From Iris pallida (taxonomy: Eukaryota; Streptophyta; Magnoliopsida; Asparagales; Iridaceae): a stretch of 64,000 bases of DNA. The stretch covers positions 3,016,957 to 3,080,956 of the forward strand of contig JANAVB010012195.1 in NCBI GenBank assembly GCA_029216955.1. The letters are read 5' to 3'. This document shows positions 45,801 through 58,784 of this stretch, one piece after another. The translations under genes and the position numbers were made by a program. A model generated the notes under the pieces. That model had not been told where the DNA came from, ran no database searches, and saw only the letters and a list, made by a program, of their open reading frames with translations. Position 1 is the stretch's first letter. The number at the start of each line of letters is the position of its first letter.

Positions 45801-47235
45801 CGTAGGATGAATGCTGAATAATTTGATTGTTTGCCACTACGTAGTGGAAGAATAGAATTGCTAATGGATTTTACTGACATAGACCACTTTACCAGTCAAT
45901 GTTCTCTGGAAGGAAGAAAAAATACTCAGCAAACCACTCTAGCAGCATATTGTTCCTTGTAGAACACATACTGGCAGAAAAATCAGGGATTGTGTGGCCT
46001 GCAGAAAACAGGCATATCATCTGTACAGAAATATTGCAGTTATACTGCAGAAACTCATTGCTAATGGAAGTCTTTATATTTCCTTCTAGAACCTTCTCCA
46101 AGAATGTCAAACAGCATACCAGGATATTCAGTATCCAAATGTAATCACCAAACTTTACAAATATATGATGCATTGGAGAAAGAGTCTCCCTTGCATAGTT
46201 GTAAAATGTGTGCAGAGTTGCAAGGCTCACAGGGGTCATCCCTTAACATCTCAGCGTAGGTGAGCGAGGCTCCTTTCATGATGTGCAGGCCTCACAAGGC
46301 CTATTAGCAAGGCGCAATATTATCTGAAGTGAGATTATTGTCGCAATCGTATTTTATTATTTTAATATCCGTTTCATAAGAAAAGCACGAGAACAAATAA
46401 AAAATTCTAAAACTTAAATCCCGGGAAATAAGAAAAAGACCTAAAGTCCTATCTTCCTTCTCTCTATGACAATTCTCATTTCTCACCTTCTCAAGGTCAG
46501 TTCTGAATAAACTCAATCAAAGGTATGTTTTTCTTTTCTTTCTTCTCCTCCTCTTCTCTACCTCTTCTTAACTCACCATTCTCCTCTGCGAATTTTGGTT
46601 TGAGAAAAGGGTTTCCATTGAAAGGTAAGTACTTCCATTCAAATTTGGATTCTTGGTACCGAGTATTAGTATGGTATTATAGTCACTGTGAAGAAAAATA
46701 ATCATATTATTGTATTAAAAATCAATAATTGAGTCTTCATTTGTTTTCAAGTAATGTTCATTACACATGATTTATAAATAATTTTACATAAATGTGTCTT
46801 GCCTCCATGAGGCCCGTGCTTCCGCCTCGTGCCTCAGTCCCAAAATCCTTTGCATCGTGAAGCACCTTGGGCCTTTAATAACTATGCTCACTTGACATAT
46901 AGGGATCAACAATCAAAGATGACTTATAAGTGTTCTCATTTATTGCCAATCAACTTATATATTATTGTTATGACAGTCAAAATGGTATGGCTAAGGAAGT
47001 ATTAAATTTCTCATAAGTATATTATTCCAACCGTCAAAGCTACCTATTTCTCCCTCACATTGGTGGATCAACATTAAGACAAGTGATGTGAAGCTCACAA
47101 ATATTGTAAAAAGAAGACCCACAATGTGCTTTCACCAAGATGATTGAGTAATTGAGATAGACCTCCCCTGTTGAAGCCAAAGGCTTTGGTACCCAACAAA
47201 GAGTGTCAGAAATCAAATGGAACTTTTAAAAGAAG

Positions 47236-47310
<75 letters not shown>

Positions 47311-50300
47311 ATATCACACCTTATTCCTTCTTATAGAAAGAGGGAGTTTGGTTTGAGTGACTTTATTTGTAGTCAAAGATCCCAGAGGAAGTAACTAAGG
47401 TTACGCCAGTGTGATTGCTCTTATTCAAGAAGCTAATAACTCATTCATGAAGTGGAGAAACCTGCTATCTCTATTCATGGAATTACTTGTCTCAATCAAT
47501 TCAGACAGAATCCATGAAGAATTTCTAAACATCAACGCTTGTGCTCTAGTTCACTTGTATTGTATTTCCCCCAAATAATCAGTAACTTTAGTGTTAGGAT
47601 TTCAAAAAAAAACTCACTTTTTCCATCCAATAACTTCCTAGGAAGGATGCCAGACTGTCCTAAAAATAATTTAATGCCGATTAATCGGCCGGTTAATGGG
47701 GTTTCCACTCACAAGCGCAAGGAACTCCGTTTGATTATTTGATTAACGTTGGTCCAATTTTGATTAACCAGGACAGCTTTCTTGGAACCAATCGAGTAAT
47801 AGTTTATAGATCGCGTTAAGTTTTGTTCTTGATACAACCCGATAATCCATTCCAACCTATAACTAAAACTTCAACCCTTCTCACCCTCTAGTTTCCTCTA
47901 ACCAGTACCTAAACACTTATTTCTTTAACCCTAATTATTCTTGGTGCTTTTCTCTTTCGATGGAGCATCTCTTGTTTTCTAGTTTCTTTGGTTTTGCTCC
48001 CTCTTTGTTGTTGTTACTATTGGATTTATCTTGCTATGTGCAAATGATAAAGTGATCAATAAATTCATCTTAACAGCTTTATTCATGAACTTGCTGAAGA
48101 GAACATGACACTCGAAACTTAATCAGAATAATCATGCTTCCAAAAGATTAGATGGGAGTCAAAAGAATGGCACTTTCTGAGCGAACAAATCTCAAGTCCT
48201 AGAGATGCCTTACATAATTTGCTTAGAAAATGTCAACCACATGTTTATAAATTTGGGAAGTACCTTGAGTAGGTATTCAGCCCCAAAATATCCTTCTTTT
48301 GGTGCTCTACAATCAATGTTTCATGATCTTAAACATCAACATAGCTAATTGTTTGGTGCAATCCTAGGCTCAAGGAAAGATAAATAAAAAAAATTGAAGG
48401 TTATTCTGCTTAAATTAAGGAATAAAGAGGCACTTAACATGAATCATACTTCATATAACCCCTAGAACTTAAAAGGTCTCATCGCCTTGTTGGACTTAAG
48501 CTAACTAATGTTACCATTTTCCTCTTGTTTTAGGATCTTCTATGAGAATCTTGCAGGTTGTTCCGTAGCAAAGAGAGGTTACCTTTCGGCCGATAGAGGT
48601 TTATAGTAAACCCTTGCATGGTTTCTCCTTTACCAAAGAAAACATCGGGATCAGCTTGATAACAGGGTCATGAGATATGGTCAATAATTTCATCATCCTT
48701 ACTCTACAACTATTCTCAACAAGTAACAAGATTATGATAGGGAAAGCCTCATGATATCATGATTATGTCTAGTTGATATACTAACGCATAAGGAAAGAGT
48801 AAAAGTAATTCAGATAAATTAACAAGGTGGATGGCTCAGTGTTGTCAACGCGTGTGCCTAGTTGTCAACTCGCGCGCATAGGCACAAAGGCAAGTAAAAA
48901 ATGAGGTATAACACACATAATTTTCATTGCAGTTCTTACGCATTCATCTTTTCAATGCTCCTATCATCTGCCATGACCTCCAATTTCAAAGATACAAGGT
49001 TTCAATGATGATTATCTTTGTTTTGCAGTTCAATTAATGAGGTTCAGTTTGAAACAATCTCAACAGAGTGGGCAACTAGTGAAAGGTTCTGGTATTTTTG
49101 GGCTTCTCTACTTCATGATTAGAAGTTCCCATAAACGTTTCAAGAGCTGAATTTAATTACACAAAATGAGTTTCTGAAAAGTGCTCATGCCATAAACTGG
49201 TGGGTAAAAGCAAAGTGACAAATCCCGAAATTACCAATTGTACTGTTCTAAATAAGCAAGGATTTTGACAGGATTCTCTTTTACATATTTTATGTCAAGT
49301 GAACAATTAGCAATAATATTTTGGTACACAACCAATTACTGATTTATGACATAACCTTGACATTATCCTTTATCACATATTGGCATATTGCAAAAGCTAG
49401 AAAATGTAAGAATATGTTATTGAATAATCAGTGACTCCAAGAAACGACACTTGTTCAGAGCTATTACTAACAGTTCTTTTGTCATTACTATCAGTCAATT
49501 CGCACTGTATGATCCATTCCTACTTCTTATAACCATTTCAGCCCAAACTGTGAAAGTAATTAACTCACCACCACTGCCTTATCCTTTCACTTGTTCGTCA
49601 CTAAACTTAGATACAAGGAGAAGTAGAACAGCATATCTTAAGTTGACTGAACGATAAACATGCAACATGAAATCTGAAGATGTACACATGCATACCTCTA
49701 TCCCGTCTTTCCAAGGTTTTTACACGAACCATAGGATGTGCATCTCTAAAATTTTCTGCCAACTCTTCCCACGTGCTGTACAGTTGTGCTCTGCATTCCT
49801 CAAAGAGCAAAGGCTCAAATACTTTCACATATTCTTCAAACGAATCAAAACATCCGGGCACACATTGAAGCTCTGTCTCCTCTGAAAGTTACCAGATGCT
49901 TCTGTCAGAATGATTACAAAATAGGAAAGGTTTGCAGAAAATTTTCAGAAAACATAGTGAACTTATGTCCCATTGAACATGTTCAAGAACAATGAAGACT
50001 TTATCCCACAATTTTGGGGGTCTGTTACACGAAACCTTATCTTCTACTCTGGTCAGTTAAGGCTGTCCCCTCTCTCATATGTTAGCAGCTTAATTTAAGT
50101 CCTCTAAAAGATTACATTGCAAAAAAAAATTAGACAACTTAAACAGCTAGTTCTAACATGGCTTGCCTAGCAACCTTTCCCTACATGTGATGCACAAATC
50201 TTCAATGAAATTTAAATGAAAATGTAGCTATACTCAGCGACCTGCCCAATTCTAGAAAGTCCAGCTGAGGTTTAAGCAGACTGGATTGAAACCTAATATC

Positions 50301-52172
50301 TTCATTCATTTGTACAAAATAATAATATTTCCATCTGAAAAAAAAACATTTCCTGTGAATTAGTTGCTTCAAGAATTTTCCAGAAATAGTTGAATGCACT
50401 TATTGCCTGTGCATGTTGTGTATCTTGATTTTATTGGCTACTTGCTAGAAAATTACAAACTTCAAACTACATAAGGTTTCCATTTAAACTCAGAAGTGCT
50501 CTTTTAGTTGAATGATTTGACACAAGTTGAACATCAAAGGTAAGCAAGAAAATTGAACTATATTACTATTGGTTAATGCTTTATGCAGAGTACATTAGAA
50601 AAAACAAATTGCTTCTAAACTAAAGGGGAAACTAATCAAAGGTTCCAACACTTACTAACACCACCAAGTGCTTTTTTAGCACTAAATAGAACTGATCTTG
50701 ATTCTTGAAGGATGTAGCATGTTAAAGCTTCATACTTTTCAACAATACATATAACATTCCAGCAGTAAAAATGACTAAGAAAATCACATGCTAAGAAAAT
50801 GTTCGGGGCATTTGATCCAACCTGGATGACGCCAAAACTTGTCACTTGTCACCTCCCGAAGAAGTCGTTCAACTGATGCATCTGACTGGAATGATTGATA
50901 AGTTGAAGTTGGCCTCTTAGAAGGAAGATGTTTCTTTCCACCCATTTTTGAATCAGAAATATTCTGACCCATCGCAATTGGCACCCTAGAAGAAGCAGGT
51001 GGATTCTTAAACTGCCTTGAGTCTCCAGATGGCTTTAAGGAAGCCTGTTTCGAAATGTTTGGTAGATACATCTCAGAAGGGGACTCACAACCACCCTTTT
51101 TTCTGGGCCGAGACTGGGCCCCTGAAGTCACATCACCGTTTGCTTCAGCCTTTTGGCCACTGACCTCCATTGGGATACTTCTTCCGGTGTTTGTGTCTGC
51201 TTGCTTCTGATCCTTAATTATGTGCTGCTGGTTCTGTCTTTCTGTAGTCCTTTCAGTCATGATACCACAAGCACGAGATGTGTCTTTCACTGTACGAGTA
51301 ACAATAGATGGAAAAGAGGTTTGTCTCTTTGGTGTTGAGGTTTTTATAGGACCTGCTTGCTTTGCGTCCTCCACATTAATGAAAACAGTCTGTCTAGCCC
51401 TTTTCTTTCCTAGCATCGCCTCCTTCTGCTCATCCAGCTTAGCCTTTTTAGCATGATTATTTGAAATCCTCAGTGCATGACTAGCTTCAACTCCTTTAAC
51501 TTCTTTAGGCTTGAAGGCCGGAAGAGGTTCATCGGAAGTATCTAAAGGAGCATGTCCTTTAGAATTACAAGCTAAAGTTTTTCTGCCTTCTGAGTCCGGT
51601 AAAACCTTAACTTTTGGTTCTTTATTAGTGTCTCCTACCTCACTGTTATAGTCTCCAAGACAACTTGAATTATTATCTCCATTGCCCACAATAGAAATGT
51701 GTTCTGTTTTATTTGTCCTTTGCCCATCTGCAATTTCAGCACTAGGAGTATCACAATTAGCACTAGCATTGCTCGGAAGTGTATCTTCATTGCCCTCCAT
51801 GTCAGACCATTCCCCTTCTTCTCTTTCAACAACTTGAGAATTCTGACCTCCTTCTGACACCACCTGTGGAATGTTATTATCGGTTTCACAAGGATTCGAA
51901 TCATCTTCCTTATGTCCCAAGCTCTCCTTTGACCTCTCCGGTTCTTTGATCCTAACAAATGGCTGAAAGACTGAACATGACGATGCATGTTTGAAAGCAT
52001 GATTATTTACTATCCGTTGACAACCTTCCAGTGGTTGAAAAAAGTTGGGAGTGGTAGGAGTTGATGTAGGAAAAGCCTTTTGGGGCATGACAACCTGGAC
52101 GCTCCCCATCTCATCCTCCTCCTCAGCCGGGGGTTCATTAAGGTCAAATACCGGTCTCCCACGAGAACCCAT
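38705..52172 (-). CDS. SEN1/UPF1-like superfamily 1 helicase
   Basis: Exons in gene order: 52172-50822, 49881-49696, 45620-45525, 45397-45229, 41163-41031, 40947-39181 and 39106-38705. Phases agree, giving 1367 residues, close to Arabidopsis At4g30100/At2g19120, the relatives I recognise. The start MGSRGRPVFDLNEPP is conserved; an upstream ATG at 52202 in the same frame is less likely. The N-terminal ~450 residues are disordered (EREEGEWSD, SKRPTSTYQSFQSDASVERL). A middle part has EETELQCVPGCFDSFEEYVK and a DPHGAILHFY segment. The helicase core has Walker A GPPGTGKT (~721-728), APSNAATDELL, Walker B DEAA (~999-1002), GDPQQLP (~1024), QYRMHP (~1064), VDAFQGQERDVI and MNVALTRAR. All motifs are intact, so an ATP-dependent RNA/DNA helicase with a nuclear role in transcription termination or RNA processing is likely (family inference). 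Introns are large and repeat-filled. Confidence 0.95.
42530..42745 (-). repeat. tRNA-derived SINE-like element
   Basis: Read on the minus strand it starts near GACCCTCTAGCCCAGTGATT, containing an A-box-like TAGCCCAGTGATTAG. About 25-35 bp further on comes the B-box-like GTGTTCAACTCCC. The rest of the element runs down to ~42530. Order and spacing fit a pol III promoter of a tRNA-related SINE; the B box differs from GGTTCGANTCC at a few positions. Confidence 0.6.
42793..42857. repeat. (TA)n microsatellite
   Basis: About 32 TA units adjacent to the 5' side of the SINE-like element, in a helicase intron. Confidence 0.97.
44148..44799. repeat. Tandem duplication, ~326-bp unit
   Basis: Copy 1 (44148-44473) and copy 2 (44474-44799) are nearly identical. 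Each starts ACAGATAGTAATAGCAGAGA and ends GGGGACTATGTACTA. They differ by a handful of substitutions and A-run length changes, so the duplication is recent. Helicase intron. Confidence 0.93.
46194..46886. mobile_element. Non-autonomous hAT-like element
   Basis: Ends CATAGTTGTAAA and the complement of CATAGTTATTAAAGGCCC. Flanks CTCCCTTG (46186-46193) and CTCACTTG (46887-46894) match at 7 of 8 bases. Subterminal parts carry AGGCCTCAC/GTGAGGC-like and AAGGC words. 693 bp, no transposase, in the 4.1 kb helicase intron 45621-49695. Confidence 0.65.
47239..47304. repeat. (TA)n microsatellite
   Basis: 33 AT units in the same intron as the hAT-like element. Confidence 0.97.
47305..49695. other. Remainder of helicase intron 2
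   Basis: AT-rich intron sequence. A local direct repeat around AGTTGTCAACKCG occurs at 48840-48880, and a short palindrome CCGATTAATCGG at 47677-47688. No exon identified. Confidence 0.4.
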
Positions 52173-53400
52173 TTCATGTGCAATTGCATATAAGATGAAC
52201 AAATTCTATACCATTGCATTGGAAATCTGTTCATCAATTAGGAGAGTCAGATCACCTGCATGTTATTGCAAGTACCTGTTGATTAATGAGGGGATAAAAA
52301 TCAGAATATAGACTGCTAACAGTGAGCTTTACTTCTTTTAGTAATTGTTGGTCATCGTCTCCTTCATGAAATGATAGGTTAACATAGGCTAGCTTTCAGC
52401 TTTAACCTCTCTTATAATCAATACATATATCAAAAGCAATGTGCAGTACCAGATAAATATATGTGACGAACACCGAAAATCTTTGTTATGTCCATGTGGA
52501 CTCTTGTCATCGTCGATACAGACACTACAAAATACACTAGGACACGCTAAAATCAATACTATGTCTGTCACCATGTCCATATCGCCCCATGTCAAATTGG
52601 TCTGCCAAAACAAGTCTACAACCAACATTCCCGCAATTACCCATAAAGCAATTGAATGCATTCGTCAAGAGAAATAAGATTACTGAGAACAGTATGATGG
52701 TTTGAGCAAGGAATTTGTGCATCAGTGCCATATAAATTAACAATCTTTCTTTTTAAAACAAAGCAAACTTATGATATCCCAATTCCCACATTCTCCCTCA
52801 TTCCATTCCCTCTGATCTAAACATCAAAACCTAATCATAAATTGCACAACAATGAGACTAATTCATCGACCATAACCAAAAATTTCCCCAAAATTTTTTG
52901 AGCACATACACAATCAAATACACCAACTTTACACCAAAAATATATAATCAAACACATAAGCAATGCATCGAGAGATAATTTCTACAACAATAACTGATCA
53001 AACCCCTAAAATTACCAAACAAACAAATCCCCAAAAATCCGATTTTTTTCGCTAATTTAACAGATGGATGAACTCACCTCAGTTTAAACCTCAATTGGTC
53101 CTCTTCTTTTTCGATCCAGAATTCGTATTTTGATCGCAATCGCTCGTTAGGTTTTTTCTTTTTCCCCCTTTTTTATTTTCTTTTTCGAAGATCTGCATCG
53201 TGTAACAGAACGCACAGGTCAGGTAGGGTACAGTGTACCGCTGGTGAGTACGGAGAACGTGTCAGGACGATCTGGACCGTCAGTTCATCTTTTAATTTTC
53301 GGGACCTGATCGGCACGTGGATGAGTCTGCGTGATCCCGCGGGACACCGGACCGGATCGCAGGGTTTTGTGAGCGCAGGGAGTTTCACGACCTGGGATGG
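52173..53400 (-). promoter_or_regulatory. Helicase 5' UTR with leader intron, and proximal promoter
   Basis: On the minus strand a good donor, AAACTGAG|GTGAGTTC, lies at 53078/53077, and a good acceptor, ACATGCAG|GTGATC, at 52256/52255. A leader intron of ~820 bp is therefore likely, placing the transcription start upstream of ~53100. A CT/T-rich stretch at 53099-53195 (on the plus strand) fits a leader. Exact TSS not visible. Confidence 0.55.
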
Positions 53401-53824
53401 GATTATATAGTCTGAGTGGAGATGCGTTGTCTCTTATATAGGTTTTAGTTAAAGTGGACTGGCGACGGTTCTTTTCAGAACGGATCTTAAAGCTTGGTGG
53501 AACGGACGGTGGATGATTAGGGAGCTCGATAGTTAAGTTGTATATAGGAAGGACGGGAAAAGGTGTATGATAAAATAGTCCAGCGTTCTGATGGGATCAC
53601 CGATGCTTCTTGAGGATGATATTGACCGTTGATCTAGAAATTGGACTCGGGTACAGAAATAGCAATGATGCTACCCGTACCCGTTCCCAAGGGCTTGAAC
53701 CGTTCGCGTTTGCTTGTGTACGCAGCGGGAGGCCGGACACGGAGCAGGAGGAGGGACGGGTCGTCGTGTGCATGCACGCGTCTAAACATCTTTTTTGTAA
53801 GGACTTTTGTGTCAAAGTTTTTGA
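53401..53824. other. Intergenic, unassigned
   Basis: Mixed composition, no gene recognised; short opposing open frames around 53600-53830 have no family features. Confidence 0.4.
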
Positions 53825-54130
53825 CTAAATTTTAACTTAATACTCTCAACTATTCATATTTTGCAACTTGATACTCTAAACTTTCAAAATAGTCAACTTA
53901 ATACCATCAACTATTGAATATTTTCAACTTCATACCCTAAAATCAAAAAAAGTCCGAAAATACCCCCTGCCCCCTCCATCCCCCCCCCTCCCTCCCTCTT
54001 CGGCGTTCCCCCCCCCCCCCCCCCCCCCCCCCCCTCCCTCTCCGGCATTTTCCTCCCTCTCCCCGGCGAGGAACGTGGGAGCCGAGCGGGACGGCGCGCC
54101 AGAGCAGCAGCGGCGGGTGCACAGCAGCAA
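53825..54130. repeat. Fragment related to the 34352-34937 MITE
   Basis: CTAAATTTTAACTTAATACTC, CTCAACTATTCATATTTTGC, AACTTGATACTC and ACTTCATACCCTAAAATC are diverged copies of the terminal repeat of the element at 34352. They are followed by the same kind of GC-rich, C-run core (27 C at 54008-54034). No matching right terminus is seen, so it is truncated. Confidence 0.6.
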
Positions 54131-55559
54131 CGGTGGACGTGTAGCGTCCCGCTTTCGATAGACGACGGACTTCATAATATGCTTGCGCCGAGTCAAATCG
54201 GTCGGGAACTTAGATGACCATCTGACTCGATCGCTGAGCTTGGTAAACGATAACACCTTGCGGCATCGATCAAATCGATTTGGACGGATGTTACGAGAAT
54301 CGATCCAACTAATGGAACGACTTCTGTTGGAATAAGTCCTAGATGCAGCGGGCTGCGTCTCGGCGAGTGAGCTCTATATAAGAGTCCCTTCGACGGGACC
54401 GGACCGCTGTATGGTTTTCTTGGAGCTTTTGCCGCTGGGTTTTGATGAAGTGCTTTCGCGTCGTTTTCTGAATGCAATTTACGAATTTCGAAGCGAGGGA
54501 ATAAAGAAGAAAACCTAACTAAGTGTTGATGCCATTCCAGGAGCTCGCGTAGTTAAAGCTTGAACGTTGCAAAACGCTTCGACGGTCGGCACGATCAAAG
54601 AACTTGGTGGGTGATTCGGTCCCTTCTTTTCTACTTTGTCCCGCAAACAAAATTCCTTTGTCTCGAATTCATTCAAATCGACGATGCCAAGTTAAATACA
54701 TGCCAATCCACTAAGGTCAAGAACTCGAAAAAAAACGTATTGATTTAGAGTAATCTACTCTGAAAAATACAAGTTTCTCACATAACGAGAAAGTTTAAGG
54801 TTCTAGTAAAAAGATGGACTATTTCACGTGCTGCAAAATAATATGAAACGTCGATCGTGGGTTATGATGCCTCGGACAATTTGGTGCCTACGGGACGCTA
54901 AATCGGGAGTACGGCTTTGGAAAAAATGAATCGCTGCATGAGTTGGGAGAAATGATAATGTCGTTCAATACTGTCCGCGCTATACAAAACTGTTTGCATA
55001 TATTAAACTGTTCACGCATTGGCATGGTCATGGACAGCTTGTGCACAAGTTTGATTTTTCTCGAATCGGTATCCGGGACATCAGAATCGAATCGACCTTG
55101 GGGGAATGAATAATCGTGCTTCGGCACTGATGCATTGCGGGATCGTCAGTCAGGCTTGCAACCTAGAATGAACGGACCGAAATGTCGTTGAGATAGTCCC
55201 ACATGGTGTTTAACACCAATGATTGCACATATAAGATAGTAGTATGCTCACCTATTGTCTTATGCAGGTAGTAAGTATTACCTCTGTTTTTATGCAGTGA
55301 CAAGCACGACCGTGGTAAGAAATGTGATAAATCGATATGTTCTACTGTATGCTTTATGACTTCAAAGATGGCTATCGATATGAACTGAACTCATTTAGTT
55401 CTAAATAGAAAGACAACTCTAAAGCATGCCTACCTTAACAATCAGAGTCAGTTTAGACGAGTGGGTTCGTCTCCCACTTAGCAAGTGTGTTAATCCCCTC
55501 CCCTAATTCTCCAGGTGCGACGGGTGCTCTAAACTTAAGCTGAAGTACGGAGAGACGTG
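54131..55559. other. Intergenic, possibly old retroelement-derived
   Basis: No coding gene. A TATA-like CTATATAAG sits at 54372-54380 in otherwise mixed sequence. Style resembles decayed LTR sequence but I could not find paired LTRs, PBS or polyprotein motifs. Confidence 0.3.
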
Positions 55560-56489
55560 AAGGACAGATGGCAACTCTAGAGGGGGGTGAATAGAGTTTA
55601 TAGTAATAATAGACAATTAAAAAATCAACTCTTTCACAATCTAAAATTAATCAGAGTAAATGCGGAAATAAATAAGGAGCAAGAGAGCATACGCAAACAC
55701 AGCCGATTTTAACCTGGTTTCCCTCGTGGAGGACTAGTCCAGGCCTGAGAACTCTAGCTCAGGATTAAATCTACTATTTGTGAAATAGTAGTTACACCCC
55801 GTGCCTTTTCTTCAGAAGAGCACGTCAACTTCTTACAATGGATCGCAGTGGCGATGCTTGAAATTTTTCAAGCTACTTCTTGAACTCTTGCACAAGACTC
55901 CTAACTGAGAGATGCTGAGCACTCGAGACTTAGAAAACTTGTGGCTAGTATATGAAGAAGAGTATGGCTTATATTGAACTTAAGAGAGAAGAGAAGAGAA
56001 GATTGGATGATTGAAAAAGAGAGAATTCTTGGCCTATTTATAGGATTTTAACAGGCAGAATTCGGCCAGAATTCTGGTAGGAATTTTCAAATATTTGGTC
56101 GTTGGACAACTAGCAACCAGCCAGCCCTAAAAATTAGGGTACTGATTTTTAGGGGACAGAGTTCGGCCCGAACTCTGTGTGGAGGCAGAGTTCGGCCCGA
56201 ACTCTTCTCCAGAGCACAGAATGGGTCCAAGGGTCCAGTGGGCTGATTTTGGATGTGGAGCTTTATGGATTTGGATAGGTTATGGGTTGAGTCTCAAGAT
56301 CCCAGCATAACTCAGCTTACAATTATTCTAGACTCAATAAATATAAAAGTACAGACTCGAAAAACGACTCGTATTTGCAAAATTGAGCTGTCATCTGGCT
56401 TGAGCTGGATGTAGTCGTCGTGTGTCGTATTGAATTATCACAAGTATTATTTAGTCAATGTTATCAATATTTGGTTGACTGTGACTTTG
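55560..56489. repeat. Unclassified repeat-like region
   Basis: Begins with CTCTAGAGGGGGGTGAATAG, and later has ATTTTAACCTGGTTTCCCTC; both phrases belong to the style of common plant retroelement-derived repeats. Two near-perfect palindromes AGAGTTCGGCCCGAACTCT lie at ~56159-56211, with a related GAATTCGGCCAGAATTC at ~56059. No coding capacity. Confidence 0.4.
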
Positions 56490-58717
56490 TGTCACGACCC
56501 GCACCCTGTATAGGGGCACGAGAAGTGGTTACGTCCAGCCTACACCGCAGTGTCGGCGGTAGTAAGCTGTTCTAGGTTGCTAACTAATCTCATGCAGTGA
56601 ATATAAAAAGTACTTGTCCAGATATCAGCTCCGAATGGAGGGCAAGTAAAGGGTATGATCTACTCAAACACAGTCTAAGCACGAAAAGATAACACAGAAG
56701 TTATACCTAAGGAATTAAAGACAACAACAACTAACTGCTAAAATAATACTCCAATATCTCAAACCAACTTAATACAGACTCAATATCTTAACTTTAATAC
56801 ATCAAGCCAAAACATGAAAGCTAAAGTGGTCTACTAGCTAATCTCCTGAATCACTCCTGAGAGTCGGAACCAAAGGTAGCTAATCCCTCGCCAGGTCCAT
56901 GGTAAGCAGGGCATGTGTCCTCAGGATTATCATCTGTAATATTTTCAACAGGTCCAATCAGGACGGGAACGAGTACAACTCATCTAGAAAAACCCAAGTA
57001 AATGACAAAGAACTATAAAGCAGTTATAGACAGTTTTATTGATGAGCATGGCAGTTTTATACAGGTAATGATGGCATAGAGAGGCAGTAAGATACAAGAA
57101 AAGAAAGGTAACTAAAATAAGAGAAGAATCATGGCAATAAAGACTGTAATAAAAGCTAACTGAACTAGAATATCATGTGTGAGTCCAGACAGTACGATAT
57201 AAGTCTAATATAATCCCAGTGTGAGTCCAGTCCATATAATCTGATACCAGATAATTTTCAGTACAAGATGAGTCCAACAGTGATCAATGAAACCAGGGTG
57301 AGTCCAACTATGATCTAACAGTGTGTTTTAAAATATCGAGGTCGACATGCAAACGGCTGTAGGTATCAGGCACATCTCTTACGGATCAGGCAAGAGATGG
57401 CTATGCTTCCAGTAGATTCCAGTTGGAGATTCCAGATTTGGGGTATGTCTACATGTCTTACTCAATATTTCCCCGCCCAGCAAGTGAATCCAAAATCGAC
57501 AAAAAGAATCGAGATGAGTCTGGCCAATACGTGATGATTCCAGAAATGATTCCAGAATGATACTAATGACTCCAGTAATAGAGGCCAGCAAGTAAGGTAT
57601 GTGTCGATACATGAATCCAGAAATATCCATATGTGTTGATACAGAGAATCACATAGAACTAACTAGAACTGAAATACAGTAATCGACAAATAAATGAGAG
57701 AATTATCAGAGAATGTACTCGCCTGTTACTCTGGAAAGAGTAGTGTAATATCAGATGTCTGTACCAGGGTCACAATGTCCTAAAATAGAGCAATACAGTT
57801 ATGACATGTCCAAAATGAAGGTAAATGAAATCTACAATACAATCTATATGAATTCTAAGCCAATCTAGGTCAAAGTCAAACTTGGTCAACACTACAGTCA
57901 AACTAAGTCAAATCAAGTCATACTAGGTCACAAGAAGTTAAACTAAGTCATACAAGGTCAAACAAGGTTAAACAAGTCTAATCTAGGTTAAAGTCAACTC
58001 CTGGTCAACACTCTAATCAAACTAGTCAAATACTAGTCAACATGATCAATCTGGGTCAAGTCTAAGTCAAACTTAGACCAACTAAGGTATTGGTCAAACA
58101 AAGACTAGTCAGTCAGGTAATTAGGTTAATCTTGACTAATGGTCAACATCTAGTCAAACTCTATAAGGCTAACTCACAACCAAACATAGGCTAACCTGTC
58201 TTAGGATACCTAAGATACTATACTACAATTACCTATACAAAGTATACCACACATAAATACATATAGTACAATACCAACCCTAATCCTATAATCAAGCTAA
58301 TCCCATTTTCCAACTCAAGTCATGACTCAACTCTAAGTATCTCACTTAACCCCATACATATCTTCATCTATATAGGATTACCCTCATAATTTATATGGTC
58401 AACCTAATCATCTAGTTAGGGTTTAGTCAAACCTTAGTCATTAATGTTAGTTTCAAGTCAAACTAGGTTGATTAGGTCAAGTTTGACCTAAGGTTGACCT
58501 TGGTCAACACTTGGTCAAACAAGGGGTAAACTAGTTAAGTCATGGGTATTTGGTCAATTAGGGTTAGCCCTAATGGCCATAGGCTAATAGCTATAGCCCA
58601 TAGGCTAGTAGCTTAGGTCAACTAGTTCTAGGTTTACCTATATAGATATATATATACATACACTATATAATGTAAAACCTATATATATAGCCACTATATA
58701 TAAATACCCATATACCC

Positions 58718-58720
<3 letters not shown>

Positions 58721-58782
<62 letters not shown>
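58721..58782. repeat. (TA)n microsatellite inside LTR
   Basis: 31 AT units, followed by more TATA-rich sequence to ~58880. Confidence 0.97.

Positions 58783-58784
<2 letters not shown>

Noticed and set aside
50784..50821. Continuation of the helicase first exon to an in-frame stop (WIKCPEHFLSM)
   Set aside because: A donor at 50821/50820 and the in-phase exon starting EETELQCVPG show this is intron.
54131..55200. Possible solo LTR with a TATA box near 54372
   Set aside because: No paired repeat, TSD, primer site or polyprotein remnant could be found; left as unassigned.
57379..57630. Open frames in the retrotransposon LTR copies
   Set aside because: Frames differ between the two LTRs after a 1-base indel and have no protein family features.
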